From Holophagales bacterium (GTDB lineage: Bacteria; Acidobacteriota; Thermoanaerobaculia; UBA5066): a DNA stretch of 64,000 nt. The translations under genes were made by a program, and so were the position numbers. Position 1 is the first letter of the stretch, and the number at the start of each line of letters is the position of its first letter. The stretch is from positions 1 to 64,000 of the forward strand of contig JADKBZ010000011.1 in NCBI GenBank assembly GCA_016714815.1, written 5' to 3'. This document shows, piece by piece, positions 41,060 to 48,910 of the stretch. The notes beneath the pieces are model-generated. The model saw only the letters and a list, made by a program, of their open reading frames with translations. It had not been told where the DNA came from and ran no database searches.

Positions 41060-42007
41060 GTGTCCGAGCTCTTTGCCCCCCTCGAGCCTTTCGACACCTT
41101 CCGCCTGAAGGTCTCCGGTCTTCACGAGCTTCACGTGGAGCAGGCCGGCAACCCCTACGGCCCGCCCGTGATCTTCTTCCACGGCGGCCCCGGCGCCGGA
41201 ATCTCCCCGCTCCACCGCCGCTTCTTCGACCCGGCGTTCTGGCGGGTCGTCCTCTTCGACCAGCGCGGCTCGGGCCGCTCCACCCCTCTCGGCGAGACCC
41301 GGGAGAACACGACGGCCGATCTCGTGGCCGATGCGGAGCGGATCCGGGAGCGCCTGGGCCTTTCGAAGTGGCTCGTCTTCGGCGGCTCCTGGGGCTCCAC
41401 GCTCGGCCTCGCCTACGCCGAGGCGCACCCGGAGCGCTGCACGGGCCTGATCCTGCGCGGGATCTTCCTCTCCCGGAAGGCGGAGGTCGACTGGACCTTC
41501 GGCGGCGGGGCTCAGAGGGTCTTCCCCGATGCCTGGGCGGACTTCCTCTCGATCCTCGACGAGTCCGAGAAGGGCGACGTCCTCGCGGCCTACCACGTCC
41601 GCCTGAACTCGGCCGATCCCGCGGTCCGGCGGCAGGCGGCACTGGCCTGGAACCGGTGGGAGGAGCTCGCCTCGCATCTCGTCGCCGAGGTCCCGGTCGT
41701 GGCCGAGGAGGACGTTCCGGCCGAGATCGCCCTCGCCCGCATCGAAGCGCACTACTTCGTCAACAGCGCCTTCTTCTCCCCGGAGGACCAGCTCCTCCGG
41801 GACGTCTCCCGTATCCGGCACCTCCCCGGCGTCATCGTCCAGGGGCGCTACGACATGGTCTGCCCGGCCGTCTCCGCGTGGGACCTCCACGAGGCCTGGC
41901 CCGAGGCCCGCCTCGTGATCGTCCCGGCCGCAGGCCACTCCGCCGACGAGCCGGGGATCGTCACGGCCCTCGTCGACGCGACGGAGGAGTTCAAGACCCT
42001 CCCCTGA
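41060..42007 (+). CDS. pip: Proline iminopeptidase-like alpha/beta hydrolase (S33)
   Basis: Alpha/beta hydrolase with PVIFFHGGPGAGISPLHRRFFDP (HGGPG oxyanion motif), VVLFDQRGSGRST (DQRGxGRS hallmark of prolyl iminopeptidases), nucleophile Ser in VFGGSWGSTLGLAYA, Asp in VQGRYDMVCP and His in PAAGHSADEP. It removes N-terminal proline from peptides. An upstream ATG at 41006 is possible, but the family normally starts close to SELFAPLEPFDTFRL and the -10 hexamer falls between the two, so I use GTG 41060 (315 aa). Confidence 0.92.
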   Translation: MSELFAPLEPFDTFRLKVSGLHELHVEQAGNPYGPPVIFFHGGPGAGISPLHRRFFDPAFWRVVLFDQRGSGRSTPLGETRENTTADLVADAERIRERLGLSKWLVFGGSWGSTLGLAYAEAHPERCTGLILRGIFLSRKAEVDWTFGGGAQRVFPDAWADFLSILDESEKGDVLAAYHVRLNSADPAVRRQAALAWNRWEELASHLVAEVPVVAEEDVPAEIALARIEAHYFVNSAFFSPEDQLLRDVSRIRHLPGVIVQGRYDMVCPAVSAWDLHEAWPEARLVIVPAAGHSADEPGIVTALVDATEEFKTLP

Positions 42008-42064
42008 CGCAGCTCGAGCGGGCGCAGGCGGTGCTCCTCGAGCAGGCGGCGTCCGGCATCTCGG

Positions 42065-42080
42065 TTGCGGTGTGCCGCAA
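42065..42080. promoter_or_regulatory. Inverted repeat upstream of sigma54-like promoter
   Basis: TTGCGG-TGTG-CCGCAA, a perfect 6-bp dyad about 67 nt upstream of the -24 element. GTGTGCC within it is repeated in reverse (GGCACAC) at 42100-42106. It could bind an enhancer-binding protein. Confidence 0.4.
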
Positions 42081-42146
42081 GAGGTCTCCGGACGGTTCTG
42101 GCACACGGGGAGGTTCGCGTCATCCCTGGTTCCATGAGGCCGGTGT

Positions 42147-42162
42147 TGGCCGCGTTCTTGCT
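42147..42162 (+). promoter_or_regulatory. Sigma54-type promoter TGGC-N7-TTGCT
   Basis: TGGCCGCGTTCTTGCT has the invariant GG and GC dinucleotides with the required 10-nt spacing and a good -12 box (TTGCT). The predicted start is near 42173, about 12 nt before the ATG at 42185. Confidence 0.55.
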
Positions 42163-42184
42163 TTAGAAACACCGGGAGGTGTAC

Positions 42185-43423
42185 ATGCCGGGAGCCGGTC
42201 ATCACCGGGACGGCAGCCCTGCGCCGGATCGGTGGAACGTTTTCGACGGCGGCACGCCAGCGGCACTCGCTCGCTTCGTGCCTCTGGCGATGGCCTCGGA
42301 ACGCTCCGGAAGACCGGATCCGTGGGGGTTGTCCGGCAGAAAGCCGATCGGCGAGATCCTCGTCGGCGCGGGCGTGATCTCCGTCGAGACCCGCGACCGC
42401 GTCCTCGACTACCAGGAGTGGAACCACGTCAGCTTCGGGACGGCGCTCCTCGAGTCGGGCGAGCTGTCCGAGCAGCTTTTCCTCCGGGCGCTCTCCGTTC
42501 AGCACTCCGTACCGGGCGCCTCCGCGTCGGACCTCGAGTCGATCCCGGCCGACATCCTGGTGCTGGTGAAGCGAAGGATCGCGGAAAGGTGCTCCGTCAT
42601 CCCGTTCCGCAAGGTCGGCCGGACCCTGCATGTGGCCATGACCCGGCCGAACGACGAGGTCGCGATCCGGTCGATCGCGCTCCTCACGGGGCTCACCGTC
42701 GTGCCGCACGTGGCGATCGCGGTCCGGGTCGCCCTCGCCATCGAGAAGCACTACGGTGTTCCGGCCGCTTCTCACTTCAAGGCCCTCGCCAGGATCCTCG
42801 GCGAGGTCCCTGCCGCGGCGCCAAGGGAGGCACCAGCGGCCCGGGCCGCACTCGCTCTCCCGAACTCCGTTCCGGGGACTCAGGCGCCGCGGTCGCCCGC
42901 CGATCTGCGGGCTGGCGAGCCCGTGGCCGAGCGGTCTCCGGCGCCCCCGCCCTGGCAGGAGCTCACGCAGAGCCTGTGCGATGCCCGGAATCCCGACCAG
43001 GTCTCCATCGCGCTCCTCGATTTTCTGAGTGAGACGGTAGGCCCCGCTGCGCTCTATCGCGTCCGCGGAAACGAGGCTGTTCTTTGGAAGGCGCGGCTCG
43101 CCGCGGCCGAGGTTCCCAGCCTCTCCATCCCGTTCGCGGCGGGCTCGCTCTTCGCGTCGCTGCGCGACGCGGCGGACGTCTTCGCGGGCCTCTGCCCGGA
43201 CAATCCCGAGAACCGGCAGATCGTCGCGTCCCTCGGCGGTTGCCTGCCCGAGAGCGTCGTCGTGGTCCCGGTCAACCTGAACGAACGGACGATCCTCTAC
43301 ATCGTCGGCCGGCCGGGCAGCGGACGGCCGTCTCTCGACAGGTCGTCCCTCGGGAGGCTCGCGAAGATCACTGCGACGGCTCTCGGGCTCGTGGCGCTCC
43401 ATCGCCGGCTCCTGAGCCTCTGA
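42185..43423 (+). CDS. MshEN (T2SSE_N) domain protein with C-terminal GAF-like domain
   Basis: A 412-aa protein. Residues about 50-195 match the N-terminal domain of PilB/GspE ATPases: KPIGEILVGAGVISVETRDRVLDYQEW, FGTALLESGELSEQLFLRALSVQHSVPGA, and FRKVGRTLHVAMTRPNDEVAIRSIALLTGLTVVPHVAIAVRVALAIEKHYG. In some homologues this domain binds c-di-GMP. An Ala/Pro linker (195-255) leads to a GAF-like region (about 265-412). No ATPase domain is present, so it is probably a regulator or adaptor rather than a motor. SD GGGAGG (42174-42179) decides ATG 42185 over GTG 42179. Confidence 0.78.
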   Translation: MPGAGHHRDGSPAPDRWNVFDGGTPAALARFVPLAMASERSGRPDPWGLSGRKPIGEILVGAGVISVETRDRVLDYQEWNHVSFGTALLESGELSEQLFLRALSVQHSVPGASASDLESIPADILVLVKRRIAERCSVIPFRKVGRTLHVAMTRPNDEVAIRSIALLTGLTVVPHVAIAVRVALAIEKHYGVPAASHFKALARILGEVPAAAPREAPAARAALALPNSVPGTQAPRSPADLRAGEPVAERSPAPPPWQELTQSLCDARNPDQVSIALLDFLSETVGPAALYRVRGNEAVLWKARLAAAEVPSLSIPFAAGSLFASLRDAADVFAGLCPDNPENRQIVASLGGCLPESVVVVPVNLNERTILYIVGRPGSGRPSLDRSSLGRLAKITATALGLVALHRRLLSL

Positions 43424-43447
43424 GCGTCAGGGGAGAGCTATCCCGGC

Positions 43448-45253
43448 TTACCTCTTCTTCGTGATCATCCGCCGCAGCCGCGAACGGATGATCTCCCGCT
43501 CGTAGACGATCTCCTTCGGCATCGTCGCCTTGAACTGCTCGAAGAACGCGTCCTGGTCGGCGAGCTCCCTCTTCCACTCCGCGAAGTCGATCGTCTGCGC
43601 GTCCTCGACGTCCTCCATCGGGACGGCGAGGTCCTTCAGCGGCAGGTCGGCCCACTTCGGCACCCAGCCGATCGCGTTCTCGGAGGCGCCGGCGCGGCCG
43701 CGGGCGCGGTCGATGATCCACTTCAGGATCCGCATGTTCTCGCCGAAGCCCGGCCAGAGGAACGAGCCGTCGGGGCCCTTGCGGAACCAGTTCACCATGA
43801 AGACCTTCGGGAGGATGGGGACCGCCGCCTCCATGTCGAGCCAGTGCTCGAAGTAGGCGCCCATGTCGTAGCCGCAGAACGGGAGCATCGCCATCGGGTC
43901 GCGCCGCACGACCCCCTCCTTGCCCACCGCGGCCGCCGTCGTCTCCGAGCCCATCGTCGCGCCGAGGTAGACGCCGTGAGTCCAGTTGAAAGCCTGCAGG
44001 ACGAGCGGGACGGTCGTGGAGCGCCGGCCACCGAAGATGACCGCGGAGATCGGCACGCCGTTGCGGTCGTTGACGCGCGGCGAGAGGGCCGGGTTGTTCG
44101 CTGCGGGCGCGGTGAAGCGGCTGTTGGGGTGAGCGGCCTTCTCCGTCGAGCCGCGCTTCCACGGCCGGCCGCGCCAGTCGATCAGCTCTTCCGGCGGCAC
44201 GCCGTCCTTCCCCTCCCACCAGACGTCGCCGTCGAGGGTCATCGCGACGTTCGTGTAGAGCGTGTCGCGCTTGATCGACTCCATCGCGTTGGGGTTCGTG
44301 GCGTAGTTCGTGCCGGGCGCCACGCCGAAGTAGCCCGCCTCGGGGTTGATGGCCCAGAGCCGGCCGTCGGCGCCGGGGCGCATCCAGCAGATGTCGTCTC
44401 CGACCGTCCAGACCTTCCATCCGTCGAAGCCGCGCGGCGGGATGAGCATCGAGAAGTTCGTCTTGCCGCAGGCCGACGGGAAGGCCGCGGCGACGTAGGT
44501 CGTCTCGCCGCCCGGTTCCTCGACTCCCATGATGAGCATGTGCTCGGCCATCCACCCCTCGTTGCGGCCGAGGTAGGAGCCGATGCGAAGAGCGAGGCAC
44601 TTCTTCCCGAGCAGGACGTTCCCGCCGTAGCCCGAGCCGATCGACCAGATGGTGTTGTCTTCGGGGAAGTGGCAGATGAAGCGGCGCTCGGGGTTCAGGT
44701 CGAGCATCGAGTGGAGACCGCGGTTGAAGTCGTTCGAGTCGCCGAGCATCCTGAGGGCCCGGGTCCCCATGCGGGTCATGATCCGCATGTTCAGGACGAC
44801 GTAGACGCTGTCGGTGATCTCGATCCCGACCTTGGCCTGCGGCGAGCCGATCGGTCCCATGACGTAGGGGATGACGTAGAGCGTCCGTCCCTTCATCGAG
44901 CCGTCGAAGAGCTCGCCGAGCTTGCGGTATCCCTCTTCGGGGGCCATCCAGTTGTTGTTCGGCCCCGCCTCCTCTTTCGTCTTCGTGCAGATGAAGGTCA
45001 GGTGCTCCACGCGGGCGACGTCCGCGGGGTCGGAGCGGTGCAGGTAGCAGCCGGGCAGCTTCTCCTGGTTGAGGGGGATCAGGACGCCCGTGCTCACGGC
45101 GAGGGCCGTCAGCCGTTCCTTCTCCTCCTCCGACCCGTCGCACCAGACGACGTGGTCGGGCTTGCAGAGGCGGGCACACTCCTCGACCCAGGCGAGGAGG
45201 TGCGGGTTGGCGGAAAGGGCTTTGCCGACGACGGCCTCACTGGCAGTGCTCAT
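43448..45253 (-). CDS. pckG: Phosphoenolpyruvate carboxykinase (GTP)
   Basis: A 601-aa GTP-type PEPCK. Key motifs: HMLIMGVEEP, the kinase loop AAFPSACGKTNFSML with the reactive Cys, VGDDICWMRPG (metal Asp), NPEAGYFGVAPGTN, and WRGRPWKRGSTEKAAHPNSRF with the mobile-lid region. It converts oxaloacetate to PEP for gluconeogenesis. The mRNA leader is of the ordinary kind, with GAGGAGGA about 10 nt before the ATG. The likely -10 (TATCAT, 45307-45312 minus) overlaps the psd promoter. Confidence 0.97.
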   Translation of the reverse strand: MSTASEAVVGKALSANPHLLAWVEECARLCKPDHVVWCDGSEEEKERLTALAVSTGVLIPLNQEKLPGCYLHRSDPADVARVEHLTFICTKTKEEAGPNNNWMAPEEGYRKLGELFDGSMKGRTLYVIPYVMGPIGSPQAKVGIEITDSVYVVLNMRIMTRMGTRALRMLGDSNDFNRGLHSMLDLNPERRFICHFPEDNTIWSIGSGYGGNVLLGKKCLALRIGSYLGRNEGWMAEHMLIMGVEEPGGETTYVAAAFPSACGKTNFSMLIPPRGFDGWKVWTVGDDICWMRPGADGRLWAINPEAGYFGVAPGTNYATNPNAMESIKRDTLYTNVAMTLDGDVWWEGKDGVPPEELIDWRGRPWKRGSTEKAAHPNSRFTAPAANNPALSPRVNDRNGVPISAVIFGGRRSTTVPLVLQAFNWTHGVYLGATMGSETTAAAVGKEGVVRRDPMAMLPFCGYDMGAYFEHWLDMEAAVPILPKVFMVNWFRKGPDGSFLWPGFGENMRILKWIIDRARGRAGASENAIGWVPKWADLPLKDLAVPMEDVEDAQTIDFAEWKRELADQDAFFEQFKATMPKEIVYEREIIRSRLRRMITKKR

Positions 45254-45306
45254 GGCGCTCTCCTCCTCGCGGGGACGACAAACGAATCGGGACGAACGAA
45301 GAGCCC

Positions 45307-45315
45307 TATGATAAT
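45307..45315. promoter_or_regulatory. Overlapping divergent -10 elements for psd and pckG
   Basis: TATGATAAT reads on the plus strand as TATGAT or GATAAT (9 or 6 nt before the psd ATG 45322). On the minus strand TATCAT is about 53 nt before the pckG ATG. Use of one promoter would occlude the other. Confidence 0.45.
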
Positions 45316-45321
45316 CGGCAG

Positions 45322-46188
45322 ATGACCGAAGCGGGTGCCCCTCTCTCCTTCCGGCTCCTCGGCCTCTACCCGAAGAAGGCCGGCTCCGCCCTCGTCGGCG
45401 TCGCGGCCGCCGCCACCCTGCCGCGCTCCCTCCGCGAGCCCCTCCTGGGGCGGTTCGCGGCCTCCTTCGGCGTCGACCTCTCCGAGGCCGGGAAGCCGAT
45501 CGGCGAGTACACCTCGTTCCTCGACTTCTTCACGCGGCGGCTGAAGCCGGGGCTACGCCCCCAGGACCCGACAGTGGACGGCGGGCTCAACTCTCCCGTC
45601 GACGGGGCGCTGATCGCCTCGGGCCGGATCGAGGCCGGGACCCTGTTGCAGGCCAAGGGTCTCCCGTACCGGATGGACGAGCTCCTCGCGGCCGATCCGC
45701 TCGCCCCGCGGTTCGAAGGGGGGGCCTACGCCACGCTCTACCTCTCCCCGAGGGACTACCACCGGATCCACGTGCCGTGCACGGGCCGGGTCCTCGCCGT
45801 CGGCCGCGTCGAGGGAGAGCTCTGGCCGGTGAACGAGGCCTCCACCGCCTTCACGCCGGGCCTCTACGTGCGGAACCGGAGGGCGTACTGGATCGCCGAA
45901 GGAACGGGCGAGGACGAGGGGCTCGACGTGGCCGCCGTGATGGTGGCCGCCACGCACGTCGGCGGGGTCGTCGTCGACCCGCGCTGGCTCGAGGGGCGGA
46001 GCCTCGCCCCCCGCGACCGCCTTTCCGTCGCCGGCCTTCCCTGCGCCCCGGGAGACGATCTCGGCACGTTCGAGCTCGGCTCGACGGTCGTTCTCCTCGT
46101 CGGCGGCGTCCGGGCGCACGGCTTCACCTGGGGCCGTCCCCACGGTCCGGTCCGCGTGGGGCAGCGCCTGGGCGCTTTCGTTCCCTGA
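45322..46188 (+). CDS. psd: Phosphatidylserine decarboxylase proenzyme
   Basis: A 288-aa protein. The self-cleaving site FELGSTVVLL (LGST, Gly253-Ser254) yields the pyruvoyl alpha chain. Upstream motifs are INSPVDGAL-like (LNSPVDGALIASG), YLSPRDYHRIHVPCTGRVL (YHR-HxP of bacterial Psd) and the WPVNEAS segment. It makes phosphatidylethanolamine at the inner membrane. Leaderless arrangement (see promoter). The stop codon TGA is 30 nt before the predicted start of the transporter gene. Confidence 0.95.
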   Translation: MTEAGAPLSFRLLGLYPKKAGSALVGVAAAATLPRSLREPLLGRFAASFGVDLSEAGKPIGEYTSFLDFFTRRLKPGLRPQDPTVDGGLNSPVDGALIASGRIEAGTLLQAKGLPYRMDELLAADPLAPRFEGGAYATLYLSPRDYHRIHVPCTGRVLAVGRVEGELWPVNEASTAFTPGLYVRNRRAYWIAEGTGEDEGLDVAAVMVAATHVGGVVVDPRWLEGRSLAPRDRLSVAGLPCAPGDDLGTFELGSTVVLLVGGVRAHGFTWGRPHGPVRVGQRLGAFVP

Positions 46189-46204
46189 CGGCCCGGCTCC
46201 CTGC

Positions 46205-46210
46205 TACCCT
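46205..46210 (+). promoter_or_regulatory. -10 TACCCT upstream of the SBP-permease gene
   Basis: TACCCT then 7 nt and ATC 46218, in frame with the transporter. The layout copies that of the leaderless M20 gene (TAGACT, 7 nt, ATG). Confidence 0.35.
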
Positions 46211-46217
46211 CCGCGCC

Positions 46218-47771
46218 ATCGGAAACGGCCTCCCGCTCCGCCACCGCGCACTGCATCTCCTCGCGGGGCCGGCCCTCGCCGCGGCCCTGAGCGCTCCGCT
46301 CGCAGCCGCGCCCCCCGAGCTGCGCTGGGGCGGTGACGCCGAGGGGGGCGCGCCCTTCGTGGAAGCCGACCCGAACGACCCGTCCAGGCTCCGCGGGTTC
46401 GACGTCGAGATCGCCTCCGAGCTCGGCCGGCGGATGGGGCGCGTGCCGAAGTTCGTCCAGGTCGCCTACTCCTCGATCGACCAGAGCGTCGACCGGGGCG
46501 ACTTCGACATCGGGCTCTCCGGGGTCGAGGACACGCCGGGGCGCCGCGCCGCCCTCTCCGTGACGATCCCCTACTTCGAGTTTCGCGAGGTCCTCGCGAC
46601 GCGCGCGGGAGAGTCCTCGCGCTTCCCGTCCCTCGCGTCGCTGAAAGGGCGGCGCGTCGGGACGCTCGGGGGGACGATCGCCTACGAGATCCTCCTCGCC
46701 GCCGAGAAGGAGCACGGAATCGTGCCGGTCTCCTACGACGACGACGTCCACCCGTACGAGGACGTCGTCCGGGGGCGGCTCGACGCCGTCCTCCTGGACC
46801 ACGTCCTGGCGCTCAGGGCCCTCAAACGGACCGGGGGCCTCGCGATCGTGCCCGGGACGGTGGAGACGGGCTGGTACGTCGGCGTCCTCGCGAAGGCGAA
46901 CGGAAAGGGGCGCGACGAGGTCGACCGGCACCTCGCCGACATGATGCGCGACGGCACCCTCGCGCGGATCTTCACGGAGTGGGGGCTCGAGGACGAAACG
47001 CAGGGGAGGCTCCGTGCCCGGGTCCTCGCCGGGCAGGCGGCGAAGACGAGCGCGCCGGGCGGCTCGGCCGCCGCTCCCGCTGCGGGGCCGCGGGCCGACG
47101 GGGCGCCCGAGGAGCGACGGAAGCGAACCGCGGACGCCGTGAGAGCGTACCTGCCGGCCCTCTTCCGCGCCGCCCTCCTGACGATCGCCCTTTCCTGCCT
47201 CGCCATGTCGCTTGCCGTCTCCCTCGGCGCGGCCGTCGCGACGGGGCGCATCTACGGCCCGCGTCCCGTCCGTTTCCTCCTGGCGGCGTGGGTCGAGGTG
47301 ACGCGGGGGACGCCGGTCCTCCTCCAGCTCTTCGTCCTCTACTACGGGCTCTCCGGCCTCGTCCGCCTCCCGGCGTTCCTCGCGGCGGTGATCGGACTCG
47401 GGCTGAACTACGCGGCGTACGAGAGCGAGATCTACCGGGGCGCCCTCGAGGCCGTCGGGAAGACCCAGCTCGAGGCGGCCCGGACGCTCGGCTTCACGGA
47501 GCTCCAGGTCCTGCGGCTCGTCCGGGGGCCGCTCGCCTTCCGACTCGCGCTCGCGCCGATGACGAACGACTTCGTCGCCCTCCTCAAGGACTCGTCGCTC
47601 GTCTCGGTGATCACCGTCGTCGAGCTGACGAAGCAGACGTCGATCTTCGCCGTGAACCTCGGAAGCTGGCTCGTCCCGGGCCTCCTCTGCGGGGCGATCT
47701 ACCTCGCGATGTCCCTTCCCCTCGCCCGGGTCGCCCGCCGGCTCGAGGCCCGCTGGAAGGAGCCCTCGTGA
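46218..47771 (+). CDS. Amino-acid ABC transporter: substrate-binding protein fused to permease
   Basis: About 517 aa. A signal sequence (LHLLAGPALAAALSAPLAAA) precedes a periplasmic binding domain of the bacterial SBP_3 family (GFDVEIASELGRRMGR, DQSVDRGDFDIGLSGVEDTPGRRAALSVTIPYFEF, GRRVGTLGGTIAYEILL). A linker (about 270-305) joins this to a HisM/GlnP-type permease with about five helices (LAAWVEVTRGTPVLLQLFVLYYGLSG, NYAAYESEIYRGALEAVGKTQLEAARTLGF, NDFVALLKDSSLVSVITVVEL). No ATG, GTG or TTG lies where the signal peptide should begin; ATC 46218 fits both the promoter pattern and the signal peptide. ATPase follows with GTGA overlap. Confidence 0.85.
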   Translation: MGNGLPLRHRALHLLAGPALAAALSAPLAAAPPELRWGGDAEGGAPFVEADPNDPSRLRGFDVEIASELGRRMGRVPKFVQVAYSSIDQSVDRGDFDIGLSGVEDTPGRRAALSVTIPYFEFREVLATRAGESSRFPSLASLKGRRVGTLGGTIAYEILLAAEKEHGIVPVSYDDDVHPYEDVVRGRLDAVLLDHVLALRALKRTGGLAIVPGTVETGWYVGVLAKANGKGRDEVDRHLADMMRDGTLARIFTEWGLEDETQGRLRARVLAGQAAKTSAPGGSAAAPAAGPRADGAPEERRKRTADAVRAYLPALFRAALLTIALSCLAMSLAVSLGAAVATGRIYGPRPVRFLLAAWVEVTRGTPVLLQLFVLYYGLSGLVRLPAFLAAVIGLGLNYAAYESEIYRGALEAVGKTQLEAARTLGFTELQVLRLVRGPLAFRLALAPMTNDFVALLKDSSLVSVITVVELTKQTSIFAVNLGSWLVPGLLCGAIYLAMSLPLARVARRLEARWKEPS

Positions 47772-48535
47772 GCGGCCCCGTCCTCACCGTCTCCGGCCTC
47801 GCCCTTTCCCGGGGAGGGCGCGAGGTCCTCCGGGGCGTCGACCTGACGGCGCGCCGCGGCGAGATCGTCGCGCTGATGGGCCTGTCCGGCGGCGGAAAGA
47901 CGACGCTTCTGCGGAGCGTCGCGGCGCTCGAGCCTTTCGACGCGGGCTCGATCGACGTCGACGGATTCCGCCTCTCGCCCGGCCCCGCGCCGAAGGAGAG
48001 GCTTCTGCTTCCCCTCAGGAGCAAGGTCGCGCTCGTCTTCCAGCAGCACGGCCTCTTCGAGCACCTCGATGCTCTCCGCAACGTGACGCTCGCGCCGATC
48101 CACGTCCTCGGCGCGCCGCGGGAGAAGGCCGAGGAAAATGCGGTCGCCCTCCTCGCCTCGCTGGGAGTCGCCCACCGGAGAGGGGCGCTCCCGCGCGAGC
48201 TCTCGGGCGGGGAGGCGCAGCGCGTCGCCATCGCCCGCGCCCTCGCCGTCGACCCGCCGCTCCTCCTGATGGACGAGCCGACCGCCTCGCTCGACCCGGC
48301 CCGCCGGGTCGATCTCGGCGAGACCCTCGTCCGCCTCGCGGCGGAGGGGCGGACCCTCGTCGTCACGTCCCACGACGACGACTTCGTGAGGGACTTCGCG
48401 ACGCGCCTCCTCGTCATGGCCGAGGGCCGGGTCGTCGAGGAGGGGCCGGCGCGGGAGGTCCTCTCGCGGCCGGCTCACGCCGCGACCCGCGAGCTGCTCG
48501 CCGGAGCCTCCCAGAGCCCGGCCCGGGCACGCTGA
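47768..48535 (+). CDS. Amino-acid ABC transporter ATPase (GlnQ/HisP-like)
   Basis: A 255-aa ATPase: Walker A GLSGGGKTT (unusual LSGGG in place of xSGSG), Q-loop VFQQHGLFEHLDALRNVTLAPIHVLG (the polar amino-acid branch pattern), signature LSGGEAQRVAIARAL, Walker B LLLMDEPTASLDP and switch His in VTSHDDDF. GTG 47768 overlaps the permease stop (GTGA). Energises uptake of a polar amino acid through the fused SBP-permease; the substrate cannot be read from sequence. Confidence 0.92.
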   Translation: MSGPVLTVSGLALSRGGREVLRGVDLTARRGEIVALMGLSGGGKTTLLRSVAALEPFDAGSIDVDGFRLSPGPAPKERLLLPLRSKVALVFQQHGLFEHLDALRNVTLAPIHVLGAPREKAEENAVALLASLGVAHRRGALPRELSGGEAQRVAIARALAVDPPLLLMDEPTASLDPARRVDLGETLVRLAAEGRTLVVTSHDDDFVRDFATRLLVMAEGRVVEEGPAREVLSRPAHAATRELLAGASQSPARAR

Positions 48536-48576
48536 CGCCCGGGCCGCAGCCGTCCGCGGCGGCCGCGGCCCGGTGC

Positions 48577-48582
48577 TATCCT
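48577..48582 (+). promoter_or_regulatory. Extended -10 (TGCTATCCT) upstream of the B12 riboswitch
   Basis: TATCCT preceded by TGC gives an extended -10. Transcription would begin near 48590, just before the riboswitch. Confidence 0.45.
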
Positions 48583-48605
48583 TCACTGCTCGATCTTTTC
48601 CACGG

Positions 48606-48798
48606 ACCTCGGGTCCCCCGTCCTCCGGGGGGCGAAAGAGGGAAGCGGGTGTGATTCCCGCGCGGCCCCCGCCACTGTGACCGGGGACGCGAAGGACGAA
48701 ATCCCACTGGGGGCGAGCGATCCGCGAACGCGGGTTTCGTCTCCGGGAAGGGGTCCTTGCGCGGACGATCCGGGAGCCAGGAGACCTGCCTCAGGCCC
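48606..48798 (+). promoter_or_regulatory. Cobalamin riboswitch
   Basis: Conserved landmarks are in order: GGAAGCGGGTGTGATTCCCG (48641-48660), CCCCCGCCACTGTGACC (48666-48682) and the B12 box region AGCCAGGAGACCTGCC (48775-48790). It controls the btuB-like receptor 120 nt downstream. GAGACCT (48781-48787) is the exact complement of AGGTCTC (48904-48910), which overlaps the receptor's ribosome-binding site, suggesting translational control. It and its downstream leader fill the gene-free stretch 48536-48910. Confidence 0.92.
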
Positions 48799-48910
48799 AC
48801 TGAAACCCGCCGCGCCGTCTCCGGGGCTCGAGAGGACGCGGGAGACGCCTCCGTGCGCGCCTCCCGCCTTCCCTCGATGGGACGGTGGAGCGCCGCAGAC
48901 CGGAGGTCTC

